Source: Phoenix dactylifera (Eukaryota; Streptophyta; Magnoliopsida; Arecales; Arecaceae). Taken from it: a stretch of 64,000 nt of DNA. The position numbers and the translations under genes were made by a program. The notes beneath the pieces are model-generated. The model searched no databases. It was not told where the DNA came from and saw only the letters and a program-made list of their open reading frames with translations. Every line of letters begins with the position of its first letter. Position 1 is the first letter of the stretch. The DNA lies in contig NC_052409.1 of assembly GCF_009389715.1 (NCBI RefSeq), positions 3,313,275 to 3,377,274 of the forward strand, in the 5' to 3' direction. Below, piece by piece: positions 1 through 11,797 of the stretch.

Positions 1-944
1 TTGATGTCTTCTTGTCACTCAGATCAATAACCTCCTATATATTTAACAGCCTCCCTAAAAGAGGCTTTTTGAGTGTGCTCTATACATATTTGAACTATTT
101 CAGGCTCTTTCCCCAACTCTGTACATTATTAATGCCGCTTATGGTCTTATTCTTTACTCCTATATTGTTTGAAGCCTTTCTTATTTACTCTTTACACTAT
201 TAACAAGTCCAGTCAGTATCGCGCCTTTATATAGCCTCATTATATTTCTCAAAGTATGCTATCTTCTTTATTTTTATGCAATAATGCGATCCCTATCAGT
301 TATTTTCTTCCTTGTTCTAGCCTAAACAGATCATGTTGTCTTATTTGAGCTTACCTTCTTATAGAACGCAAACGACAGCCGCTAGTTGTCTTTCTCCTCT
401 TCTCCCATTCATTGGATGTTATCCTGTGAGTAACTTCTTTAGTGGTTGTCTCAGTGGTATCAGAGATATTTCCATCTGCATGGGTCTGTAGCAACTTGTG
501 GGCCACTATGGCTTGGACTTTGTCCTTCTGCCCAGTTTAACGCTTCTCGATCCTAAATAGCAGTACAAGAGTGGTGCTATTAAAATGACAGTCCTGGTAA
601 CTTTTGAACTTAACATTGACTAGAAAATTATATGGACATATGATATAGTGCTAGGTAAGTAAAAATCAGTTGTCTATTGCTTGGTGAAGTTTTACGTGTT
701 TGATTTGCTGTTGCACCATACAAGTATGTATTTACTAGTGCTTGGTGATGTATGCTGGTTTCGTTTATTTGCTTCCACTTTATCCAGATATAGGACATTA
801 TCATCAATGCTTGATTAGTCTCCATATTTCCTTGGTTTTGAGAATGGCATGACTCTTCTTATCTTTGAATATAGTTGGTTAATGGTTGTGAAATACATTT
901 CAAATTTGAACTAGGTTTCTTATGATGGTTGATATTTTTACCAG
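1..944. other. Upstream intron of the Lunapark gene
   Basis: No coding exon is recognisable here. The acceptor of the first visible Lunapark exon lies at 943-944, so this stretch is most simply intron. Short open frames at 12-203 and 628-825 show no family motif. Confidence 0.6.
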
Positions 945-3900
945 GTGGTAGCAGTGGCTTATGCTATCACGACAACAAGATCAGTGGATTTGAGCTGGCA
1001 GTTGAGGGCAATCAGAGTGTTGCCTATGTTTGTTTTGCCTGGCTTATCAGCTGCTATCTATTCAACACTTGTAAGCTTCACAAGAATGCGTAAATATCAT
1101 GAACTCTATCCCAACATGAATTTTTACTTAATTTTTATATTAACTTACCATATATTGATTGATTTTTAAATTCTGCTTGTATTCTATAGAAGCAATTTAA
1201 ATCATGCTTTATAAATATATGCTTAAGCGACTTTTATCCATTTTCTTATATTTTACTTATACTTTACCTGTGAAATCACTTAATTCTGAGGAAGTTATCC
1301 ATTCCTATTAGATAATTCTTTTAAATGTCAGATGGTAGTGGCACTGTAAGTCCAAAACCACAGTTATCATAATGAATAAGCTGATAAAACTGAATTGGTT
1401 CATGTCAAGTTGACAGATTCAAGATAACGGACATGATTTTCATTGGTTATGCATTTCTAAAAATGCTTTTGACATAAATTGTTAAAATCTCCACTTGCTA
1501 GCATTATGCCCAAAAGAGGCTGGCATTTCAGGAGGCAGAGTTGGACTGGGAATCCCTGGAGATTGACTGAAATAACTTTGCAATGTTTGTTACTGGTAGA
1601 TGACCTGGATGATGTTTCAGGATTCCCCGCTGCTTCTTGTGTGCATCCTCATCCTCTGCTCCGTTTATCAGACACTTCGGTCTCGGAACTTTTAGCCTTC
1701 CCTTTTCACACCTGTTTTTCTTCCCCGACATTGTAACTGATCATCTGTTCTTCATCTCTGTTGTAAATACTCTTGGATCTTTAATAAAAGTAGGGTGTCC
1801 TCCCTTAACATAAAAAAAAAAAGCATTAGATAAATTGCTAGATTTATTAAAATGAGCAGTTTACTTGTGACATTTCAAAATGTGCTTCAAGATGAAAGGA
1901 AAGCTTACTTGAAAAATATCAAGGCAATATATTCTCTCCTAATATGGTTTAGTGCATGATTTTTATTAATTGTCTTTCTTGATAGACTTATCAAGCAATC
2001 TCTGTAAAAGTTCCATTTCCAAATGTAAACTTTATTCTACCATAGTAGACAAGTAATTTTCCTGTAAAATTTGGAAAATCTCTTTAAGATAAAAGGTAAG
2101 CTAACATGAGTTATGTCAACCCTTCTGGAAAAATATTCTTTCCTTCTGAAGGTTTGCTAGCTTCTGTCATTTTGGCTTGTGGCATAACAATTTTGTACAC
2201 GATATTTTCTAGAATCTCAATCTTATTTGATTCACTTTTTCAAGTTGTTAGTTGTTTCGAATCAGAAATCTGGTTTGTGGAGGGCTCTTCCCCATACTGT
2301 TGAATGAGAATCATATAAGTGGTAAACCACTTAGCTTAACAGAGGCCTACTTTTCTTAGCAACCTGGATTTTCTTATGCTCTGGTCTATTTTAAGAAAAT
2401 TCTTGCAAAGTCTCATTCTTCAAACTTTGGTTACACCGTCAGATGCACTGCTGTATTCCATAAATAGCAGACTGAGTGGGTTCCAAAGAATAGGATTATC
2501 AGCAAGAAAAGAGTAGAGTGCAGTATCCAATACATCTAAAACCGACAAGAGGTTCTTGCTTGGGGAAATGTTTGTCATTCTTTCATGCAAAAAGATTTAC
2601 CTTAATGAATATAATAAATCTGGCATTCATTCCCTGAAATTAGTGTCATCTAGAGTGGTGCCTGTGCTGCAATACAGAAGACTGATGCCATGTTATTGAA
2701 ATATCATTTTGCATATAGTTGGTTTTGATTGATCTCCACAGAATCAAACATCATTGGCAAGTTTGATGAAACAGTACAATAATGAAACTTGAGGAGAATA
2801 GGGAGTGGGGAGGGGATGCTAGGAAATTCTGGGTTGGTGTAATAAACTTTGTATATTAGCTATATGGGCTGATTTTGTTGAAATTCTATCTGTATTTTTT
2901 TTTCATGTTTATGTGGAGAAGAAGAATTCAGTTTAGAGTGATAATGACTTCCCAAAACATAAGATTTCTTGTTTAGGCCACATGAAGTTTATATTACTTA
3001 ATCTTCAACTCGCCCTTACACAGTTTAGCTTTATGCCCCATGCTTTGCCACTTGCCATTCCTTTCTATCTAGAGCTATATGCACTTTGCTTGACTCTTTT
3101 TATCACTTATATCCCATTTTCCTTGATGTCCACTTCTTAAATTCAATGGTTTCAATAGAAAAAAGAATTCTGCACCTCTCCATGCCTACCACTGTCCTTG
3201 ATGCATATGATGCAACCAATCGATTCTGTTTTCTGATTAAGGTTAATCTAATGTGCTTAAAGTTTCTGCTGTTTCACTTCAGTGCCCTTGTGTGTGGTAC
3301 AATCATTTATATAAAGATTTGCCATACCGGTCGTACTGGCACCTGTACCGGTACCGAACTGGTACACTGCATTGTACTGTACCGATACTCGGTACACGTA
3401 GCTGTATTGTACAAAACCGCGTACTGACACTGTAATAAGATGGTGCTGGTACGGGATCCGGTACTGAGATGGTGAATCTTGATTTATACTGCTGAAACCT
3501 ATTCCATGAGATCTTCTCTTCTGCATATTTGAATAGCGAGATAGGACTTGGCTTATGAATAGGTATTATTTTCAGCAATTTTTGATGTGCGATGGTTTTG
3601 ATATACCTGCATACATGATCTCATGGTCATACATGTAAGGAGCATTTCCTATTCAGTTTCTATTATAGGATGTTTTCTGTTTCTTACACAATACAAACAG
3701 CACATTAGACTCAAAAAATAACCAATCTTACAAAAGAATTATTTTTACATGCACGCATTTATACTTGATTTCATGCTATATTATTTCTAAAATATCTGAT
3801 ATATCGCAACTTCCAGAGTTTAAGATGCGCATAGTGGAACATCAGAATTCATGATTAAAGCAGCTACTGTTACTTTCAATAACTTATGGTATTCCTTTTT

Positions 3901-5078
3901 TTTCCAAATTTATAACATAGCTTATAATATCACATCATATTCATTTAGCTTTCATCTGTTCCAAGTTTATGTGATGCATGTTTAGATGTAGGGGTGAAAC
4001 ACTTCAGGTTTCTCTGTGTGGGTTGGAGTTGCTAATAGTACAGTCAAAAACTCATACCTCATGTTGCTCTGCAGTTGATCACAAGGACCAGAAATTGCTT
4101 GAAAGGCTCCGTGCTGAAAGGCAAGCAAAAATTGATGAGCTGAAAGAGAGAACAAACTATTACACTACACAGCAGCTTATCCAGGTGTTTTCTGCATCTT
4201 TCTCCACTTTTGTATTTCTGTTTCTGCATGCTTGTGTGCATTGAACCTTGTGCAGGTATGCTTTTGTGTATGCAAATGACTATTTGCTGACTGTGGACCA
4301 CTGTGAACCCAGAGATATGACCTTGATCCTGCTGCAAAGGCTGCAGCAGCAACTGTTCTGGCTTCTAAGCTGGGGTCAGATTCTGGCTTGAAAATCTTTG
4401 TGGGCGATGAATCTAATATTAGCACATCACTGGGTAAAAGTAATGATGCTGAGCTGGTGCAATCTACCGGACTTCGGAATAGAAAGCCATCGCATGCTAG
4501 AAGCCATGGCACTGGGAGTGGCACTATGCCTCAGTTTGTTGATGAAGCCTTCGATGAATGCGGTGCTGATGCCCAAGAAGCTTCTCCTTCAAATCAGAGA
4601 GTTGTTGAGCATTATAAAGGTTCAGGCCCTAATGATGGGGGATGGCTTGCTCGAATTGCTGCCCTGCTTGTGGGAGAGGATCCAACACAGTGCTATGCGC
4701 TTATATGTGGCAACTGCCATATGCATAATGGTGGGTAGACTACATACCTTCTTCATTTCTCTGACAGTGAATTGCAGAGAACTGACTCGCTGGTTAAATA
4801 TATTTGCAGGACTGGCCAGGAAAGAGGATTTTCCGTACATAACATATTACTGCCCACACTGCCATGCATTGAATGGTTCACAACAAGCAGAGGAGCATGA
4901 AATAAGTTCAAGTTCTGGCAAGTCCACTCCCACCTCTCCAGTTGATGGTAGTAGCGGCAATTACAAAGCAAACATGAGCTCCATTTCTGGCAATGCAGTC
5001 AAGAGCAGTTTAGCAACTGTTGAAGAGCTGCCTGGAGGAGAGACCGGCGAGAAAGAACTTGATCCACATGCTAGTTGA
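945..5078 (+). CDS. LNP: Lunapark-type ER tubule-junction protein (C-terminal part; 5' exons outside window)
   Basis: Coding exons 945-1089, 4075-4184, 4313-4730 and 4810-5078, all with GT-AG borders and a continuous frame, give the last 313 residues. The first exon holds the end of one hydrophobic segment and a second one (LPMFVLPGLSAAIYSTLVSF), the membrane hairpin of the family. The second exon holds the conserved coiled-coil stretch LLERLRAERQAKIDELKERT. Exons three and four hold a low-complexity linker and then the Lunapark zinc ribbon: CGNC before the 4730/4810 junction and CPHC after it. Lunapark proteins sit at three-way junctions of the endoplasmic reticulum, and plant LNPs help shape the cortical network. 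The N-terminus and first membrane segment must lie upstream. The 3-kb intron 1090-4074 carries a retroposed LINE tail and a GTAC-rich repeat. The stop is TGA at 5076-5078; the C-terminal tail is Ser-rich. Recognition is strong; which plant LNP paralogue it is cannot be said. Confidence 0.9.
1500..1829 (+). mobile_element. 5'-truncated LINE 3' end (or other poly(A) retrocopy) with target-site duplication
   Basis: The segment 1507-1822 ends in a run of A and is flanked by the 7-bp direct repeat AGCATTA (1500-1506 and 1823-1829). The 3' end has a polyadenylation-like AATAAA followed by AGTAGGGTGTCCTCCC, which resembles the 3' ends of plant L1-type LINEs. No intact reading frame is left. It sits in the large Lunapark intron in the same orientation as the gene. 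Confidence 0.6.
3303..3475. repeat. GTAC-rich palindromic repeat island, copy 1
   Basis: A block of about 170 bp is packed with GGTACC, CGGTAC and GTAC words, which are self-complementary, so it can fold on itself in many registers. It lies inside the Lunapark intron. A second island of the same kind lies at 32335-32495. No protein-coding or RNA gene is recognised in it. Confidence 0.6.
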
Positions 5079-6950
5079 TTCTTATGTAAGTAGGGGAACT
5101 GGTGAACACGGTGCCATGTTTACCATGTTTGTGGTGTAATATTGTTTGTATTGGATGGTTGAGTATTTTGCGGTTGGGTTATGTACTGTCCCCTTTTTTT
5201 GTGCGTGTATTTTGAAGAGTGGGAGCGACTGGTTTGCAGATGTAAGATGAAGTTAGAATTCCTGTTAGATGAATCAATAATTGCAATTCTCAGTGGGCTT
5301 ACAGCTTAAGGTTGCTCTGTGATGAGTTATAAACTTGGGTATATTTTTGTTCCATATTGCAACATCATATTATTATCTGATAATCTTGACTCCTAGAAAA
5401 ATATGCATGCTGCATATGTATGAAGTGTAATGCTGCAAACTTGCATCACATGTTTTTGTACTGTTCTGAGTCTATAGTCCGATGTCAAGCATTGGATTAT
5501 AAATCTATTGCTGATGGGAGGCAGAAAGGCAAAAGATTTTATTGGAACAGTGGTCCAAAAGACCCGGCCCTGAACCCATCCCGTGAAGCTCCCCACATTT
5601 ACAAACCTGTGGCAGCAGTGCAGTGAGGTTGTCCAGTGCTTTGCAGTATAATGAAGTATGGGATATTTACCTTTCTTCGAGTTTGTTTGGATTTTTCTAT
5701 AGAATTGGGCTTAAAGAATTTGTAGATTGGGCCAGTACAATTAGTAAAATTACAACAGATTAGGCTAGGCTTATATTCATAAAATATTCAGGAATAGCTT
5801 TAGATAGATCAGCTAAATGTCATAGAGAGAAAAAAGTCTTTTGATTGTACTGGTCTATTTGGTAAATTTTGCAGAATTTTTAGCCCAACCATGTATAAAA
5901 ATTCCAACAGGCTCTAACATGAGTTTTTAGGTAAGGTCCAGCCGGATCTGGCTTTGTGTCCCAAGCATGCATTGTAAATTTGTGATCAGTCTGCAACTGC
6001 CTTCTAAAGAAAAGAACGCTGAGGTGCAGCCAAGACGTTTTGAGGTCCATCTCAAAATTTTCCAACATACTTCTCACCCACAAAAATTACAAAATCTCAA
6101 ATGTTTCCTGCAAAATAGCTTTTTGATATTTCAGATCAGAAATCATGAACAGAGCCATGATGGTTGGAGATGCCTGTCAAGATTCAGGCAATACGACCAG
6201 GGGACACTGGACTCAATTGTATCAATTAGGCAAAACAATATACTAAAATCGACTCAGATAATCTTGTAGGAAATGTTCACGCCTAGCCGCGGATGCCTGC
6301 TTATCAGTTATAATCTACAGTACTTAGGTAAGGTGTCATATACTGTGGGAAGAGTGGAATGCACGCAGATGGCATCGATTTGAAAGGGTAGGAACATGAT
6401 ATCTGATGAATCCTTTTTCGAAATATTCGAAAAGGATCTTGCCGTAGGATTTCTAGTCAGACAAAAATAAGGAAATTTAAGCCTTAGCTGATATATGATA
6501 CGAGCTCTCTGAAGACGCTAATGGCCGCTTGGCTCTTATTTAACTCTCAGAAAAATCATCTCAGGGCTGGACCATAAGAGAGAGAAAAGAAGGTGAAGAG
6601 AGAGCACCTTTTGTCTATCTCTATATCTTCTTAAATATCTTATATTTAGATGCATCAATCTCAGTTTAATTTGTTTGTTTTCTATTCTTATAAAAGCAAA
6701 GAAAAGGAGTGCATCAATCAAAAACTGTGAATGCATCAATTAATACACAATGATACAAGCAAAAATATATATCAAATAGAAACAATACGTCAATTTAAAG
6801 TAATAGCAACGTTGCAGAAATCTTGACGAGTCTGGCCCGGAGACCGGCCCAAACAGTATAAAAACCTGGCCCACGGGCCGAACAGGTACTGGGTTTGCTA
6901 GCATGAGTAGGCTGAACCAGCTTTTCCTTATATATATATATATATATTCT
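5079..6950. other. Intergenic: Lunapark 3'UTR, then unassigned sequence
   Basis: The 3'UTR of the Lunapark gene presumably occupies the first few hundred bases. Small open frames at 5420-5626 and 5967-6269 match no family I know. I see no repeat of note until the AT-rich stretch that begins near 6930. Confidence 0.5.
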
Positions 6951-7046
6951 TAGGGTATTTTTACATGAATGCCATTTTACATGTTCAAATTTATGTAAAG
7001 ACCATCTTAAAATTTATATTTATTTCTATATCCTCATAAAATACTG

Positions 7047-7365
7047 TTTTTACACAAATGCTCCTAATGTAACGGTTCTTCTAACACCATTAATAAAAAA
7101 TCATATTTATTTTAATTAAAAATAAATTAAAATTTTAAAATTACTTTTTAATCTTCTTTTGCGATTGTTTTTTTTTTTTTTTCGTATCTACTTGCAAAGG
7201 ATGTTTTAGTTATTTTAATTTAAAATTGTAAATTTTTAATAGCGTTAGATGGTGCAGGTATATATGCAAAAATTAGAAAAATTAAATAACAAAACAATTA
7301 TTTTACAAAAATATACATGCAAATATTAATTTAAAAACTATATTCATACAAAATTTGATATTTAG

Positions 7366-7411
<46 letters not shown>

Positions 7412-8143
7412 TATTGTGTGGTCCAATATATTAAGTTAGCCCGGGTAAAAAAGATGCCACCAGCCTGGAATTAGAATCCCATCACCCGTCAGAAATCTTG
7501 CAAACTTTGGAGGAGGAAACGGAATAAGGGCTTTCAAGCGAGCCGAACCGCAACAAATGGCCGATAGAGTAAGGGAGGCCCACCCTGTTATAAAAACACA
7601 GCTATAGCTAACCGTTTTCTATACGTAGTCTTATTTTTACACAAATGCCTGATTCTTCTAACACAATTAATAAAAATCATATTTATTTTAATTAAAAATA
7701 AATTAAAATTTTAAAATTACTTTTTAATCTTCTTTTGTGATTTTCTTTTTTTGTGTATCTACTTACGAAGGATGTTTTAGTTATTTTTTAATTTGAAATT
7801 ATAAATTACGTAGGTACATATGCAAAAATTAAAAAAAATAAAATAGCAAAACAAATGTTTTAAAAATATACATGCAAATATTAATTTAAAAAAATATTTA
7901 TACAAAATTTGATATTAAGAAAAATATTTATATAAATATATATATATTTTATTGTGTGGTCCGATATATTAAGTTAGCCGGGTAAAAAAAGATGCCACCA
8001 GCCGCTGGAAATCTTGCAGGCTTCGGAGGAGGAAACGGAGCCAGGAAGGAGCGAGCCAATAAAACGGCCGATAGAGTAAGGGGGGCCCATCCCGTTATAA
8101 AAACAGGGCCACAACCGAAACCGTTTCTTATACGTAGTCTTTA
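7047..8143. repeat. AT-rich tandem duplication, unit about 587 bp
   Basis: Copy 1 (7047-7633) and copy 2 (7634-8143) share the same order of blocks: TTTTTACACAAATGC, a long AT-rich part, GTGTGGTCC, then a GC-richer core with GATGCCACCAG, GGAGGAGGAAACGGA and GGCCGATAGAGTAAGG, and the end TATACGTAGTCTT. Copy 2 is shorter because the AT microsatellite of copy 1 (7369-7406) is reduced and some core bases are lost. The divergence makes this an older duplication. Confidence 0.75.
7369..7406. repeat. (TA)n microsatellite
   Basis: An uninterrupted run of TA dinucleotides, inside copy 1 of the 587-bp duplication. Confidence 0.95.
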
Positions 8144-8793
8144 TTATTTTCAATTGTACGGATAAACCCCCTTCACCGGTCATCCGCTTTAAGGTACAAC
8201 TGCTTTTTTTTTTCTTTTAAAAAAAATCTAATTTAATACCAATTATGAATCATGATCGTTCTGGGAGTGTTGCGAATCTATTAACAAGAAATAAAGAAGC
8301 CCAGTAGATTTTGAGGAAGCCAAGGTGTGTGGGAAGGAATTTTTTTATTTATTGATTGTTTATTGGGCGTCAAAAGTTCTATTTCTGTGTATTTTGAAAT
8401 ACGGATTGTTGTTTTTAAAGTGGTTTGGATTTATTGGATTCATGATCTATTTTTTGGTAGAAGGAAGGAAGAACGTTTCCTGATTTGATACAACTCTGCA
8501 ATTCCCAAGCAACTGCTATGTATATAAATCCTTTCTTCTTATTCTATTTTGTTTCTTTTTTTCCTTTTTCTTTCTCTTGTCCCTCTATCTGGATTTTGGG
8601 GTTTGGTTTAGAGTTTTTAATGTATAATTTTGTGAGGCGGTATATTCCCTTTGGATTTTAGTTTGATGGATGATTTACTGGAGAAATGTTGTGACATAGG
8701 AGCAACGTTTCCACTTTTGGAAATCCAAAGGGAACATTACTGATGCCTTCAAGTTGGTGGCGTTTGCAGCCTTTTGATTTTATATATAAAACT

Positions 8794-8824
<31 letters not shown>

Positions 8825-9816
8825 GTGTGTGTGTATAGGGTTCGTTTCAACCTTGCTATTAATATTTCTTTTTTTGTTTTGAGAATCGTTGTATAGGGTT
8901 TGTTTCAACCTTGCTATTGATATTTCTTTTTGTGTTTTGAGAATCGTTGTTATTAATCTTGACTAATTCTATTTTGTAGTTTAAAGACTCATCAAACTTT
9001 TACAGGAGAGGAAGCAGATTGCCTTTTTAAATTTTAGGAAGATAACCAACCCATCCTTAATTTCTTTCATAGGGTTCTGAATTTTATATCTTTAGATCAC
9101 CTGCAAAGGTTTGCTCTTTTTAATTCTTTTTTTTTTTTTTGCTAGAGTGCTTTTTTTAATTCTTGTCATTGCTCTGCCAATTCTTATTCTTTCCTTCAAT
9201 GGTTGTGGCTTCCTTTTTGCGTATGGAAATTGATCTCTATTCAGGCTCTGATTCAATGGTTGCCTTTCCACATGAAACAAAGTGTCAGTACCTTCCTTTA
9301 TTGTTTCCTCTTGTATTAATTTATGTTTCAGATACAAAGTCCAAAAACATAGGCTCTTCTGGTGTTCCATAGATAGACCAGGGGAACTCATGTGATCCCT
9401 TCCTCCATGACTAGGTTTCTGACCATGATCCCTCCAGTTTCTTTATAAGTCCCCTATAGTTTATGATGGAAAGTTACTTATGGCCTTCTAATTTCTGAAT
9501 AGTGGCTTGCCTTCATGATTTGGCTTAGATGCATTAGAGGACCACGTAGCTCATCATCTTGCAACTTTGAATTTTATAATGATCAGATTACCCTATTGCA
9601 TAGCTGCTTTCTGAGTGTAGAGTGAACCCTGTTTGCTTCTGAACAAATTTGAGGAGGTGCTTCTCCTCACTGCTTCCCTTTGTTGCTATTAAAATTGAAC
9701 AGTCTGCTCCTTACCTTGTTCAAGAAGATTGCTAATCCATCTTTGAATTGTGTTTGGTGAGTATAGACCATCAGAATTTGAGAGGGTTTCTTTGTATACT
9801 TAGGCAAAGAGGAACA
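8144..9816. other. Upstream region of the PsbQ-like gene
   Basis: This stretch should contain the promoter and probably a first exon for a transit peptide, but I find no ATG frame with a convincing plastid or thylakoid signal. It holds a TA/TG microsatellite (8794-8836) and a 58-bp tandem duplication (8834-8951). Confidence 0.5.
8794..8951. repeat. TG microsatellite followed by a 58-bp tandem duplication
   Basis: A (TA)n(TG)n run at 8794-8836 leads into two copies of a unit that starts TATAGGGTT and ends GAGAATCGTTGT (8834-8891 and 8892-8951). They differ at only a few positions. Confidence 0.85.
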
Positions 9817-11650
9817 ATGGAGGACAAGGACTACAAAGGGAGCGTCCTTCGGATTAAGAAGTGTGCATCTGATCTCCTTTCCCTGGAGGAGGATATGATA
9901 GATGATGATGAGGATTCATGGGAGCTAATGGGGAGGGATCTGCGCCTCAAGTCGACCTTTTTGTACTGTGATCTGAACCATGTTATCTCAAGTGCTCGCG
10001 ATGAGCACAAGAAGAAGACCCTCACCGACCTTGCCAATAAGTTGTTTTACTTCATGGAAGAGGTAAGTTAGCTTCTTGCTTTCCCTGTATTATAGCTATT
10101 TTCAATGCTAAGCAATTCATTAGTGCCGCAGTATACTCAATTTTTGATGTTCAACCTTAGTTATTTGAATTGGTATTCAGGTGTATATGGATCTTATTTT
10201 GTAGGATGAGCATTTTTGTTAGCATTTTGAAGGTTGAAATTTTAAGTATAAAAAAAGCTGCTTCTTAAAAACAGTCAGGAAGTTGAGGATTTAGGTCTTT
10301 GTGCACATAGGAAGTTGAGGATATCCTCAAATTGTATTTTCACAAATGTGGTTTTCATGTGCACCAAGTTTGCTCAAATTTTATTAGCCTCCACATTGAT
10401 CCAACTGAGGAGCCACATCATGTTGGGGCAAATAGGCTTCTCAGCATATAAATTTTGGTAGCACTTTGGTGGTAGTTTTTTTTTTTGTTTCATTTTATTT
10501 AGGTCAACTCCATGTCATGCTCTGGGCTTGTTAGTGCTGGCTTATCATTTTGCGAAGATGGAGGCTGGCCCTTGTTGTTCGCCTGGGGCTTCTGATGGGA
10601 TTCCAAGGAGCACACCATAGTTGGTCCTCTTTGGTCATATTAGTATAGGTTGTTTATAAGAAACTAGGGTTTTTTTTTTATAAAGAAAACTAGCGTTTTA
10701 GTCGACATGCTTACTGTGAAAGTTTGAAGTTCCAGAGATTCCTAATTATGGAAGAGTGATCTTCTTATCTATCATACATGAACAATTAAATTCGCATAGC
10801 GAATTCAAAGTATTATATCTCTGAAAGCCATGGATAAGCGATAGGAAGCTGCCAATATTTCAATTCTCTCTCGGTAAATTTTATCCAAAAAAAAACTCTC
10901 TTCATAAATCCAAAATTGAACATATACACCAAAAAATACATTTTGATTACAACACTACCACTCTTGATCCTTAAACTTGGAAATTCTAGTTCCATAAAAG
11001 TTCCAGCTTCTAATAACCTCTCGGAAGCACTATTTCACTGCAGGCTAAAATTACAGTCAGCAACATCGCTAAGAAAACAGACCAATTTTTAGTTACTTGT
11101 AAGCTAACTTGACTATACTCACTTATGAAATGTCGTTTTGGTCGACTTTTTCTTCAAAAAAGAGATGAAGAAGAAGTTTACAATGCATTAACTAATGACA
11201 ATATTTAGATTATTTAGAAATCTTATTTCAGCTGGACCATGTCCTGCTGAACATAATAATATAAACCGGCTAGTCTAATTGGCAAAGTTGTTAGGAATTG
11301 TTGGTATCAATGACTTGGCTTTGAGTCTGTTACTTGATTTTCAGTTGGTTATCATTCCTTCTTAGTTCTCAAAAAAAAAAAAAAAAAACAGTAATACCAG
11401 TGGTAGCAGTAATAATAATAATAATGATAATGATAACAATATGAAAATTACTAAATAAATTTATGATATGCCAACTAGTTAGTTTGCTGAATGGTATGAA
11501 ACATTAAGTTTCTGATGCTCACTTAAGTTTTTTGGGTCTTTGTGATGACAGCTGGATCAGGCAGTGAAGAGCAGAAGCATCCCTCTTACACAGATCCTTT
11601 ACAGTGATACAGCTCTTGCGTTGCAGGAAGTGATCACGTCACTCCATTAG
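9817..11650 (+). CDS. PsbQ-like domain protein (PQL / NDH lumenal-subunit type), N-terminus unresolved
   Basis: Exons 9817-10062 and 11552-11650 join in phase 0 (donor GTAAGT, acceptor GACAG) to encode 114 residues ending at TAG. The protein is a helical PsbQ-fold domain: RIKKCASDLLSLEED, then GRDLRLKSTFLYCDLNHVIS, then LTDLANKLFYFMEELDQAVK. The DLRLK...YLDLN-type block and the LTDLANKLF block are the hallmarks of PsbQ and its relatives, which act in the thylakoid lumen with photosystem II or the chloroplast NDH complex. Those proteins are usually about 190-220 aa with a bipartite transit peptide. Here none is visible after the ATG at 9817, and the in-frame extension to 9748 is not transit-like. 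Either an upstream exon was missed or the copy is truncated. The intron carries a SINE at 11265-11388. Which PQL or PNSL subfamily it belongs to is not certain. Confidence 0.75.
11265..11388 (+). mobile_element. tRNA-derived SINE-like element with poly(A) tail
   Basis: A tRNA-like head has an A-box-like TAGTCTAATTGG (11271-11282) and, about 45 bases on, a weak B-box-like GGCTTTGAGTC (11317-11327). A short body and an 18-A tail (11371-11388) follow. No target-site duplication is evident. It lies in the intron of the PsbQ-like gene. Confidence 0.5.
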
Positions 11651-11758
11651 ATCCAAAGTGGACTCTAAGAACAGAGCCGTTGTCCGAGGAGATGAAGAAG
11701 AGAAATATCTCCCAACTAGTTTCCATTTTCCTTCTTGATTTTTCTTTTTTGAGTAGAA

Positions 11759-11797
<39 letters not shown>

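Noticed and set aside
4388-4738. Second frame overlapping the Lunapark exon as a separate start
   Set aside because: This is the correct frame of the third Lunapark exon joined with intron sequence; the start is an internal codon and not a real initiation site.
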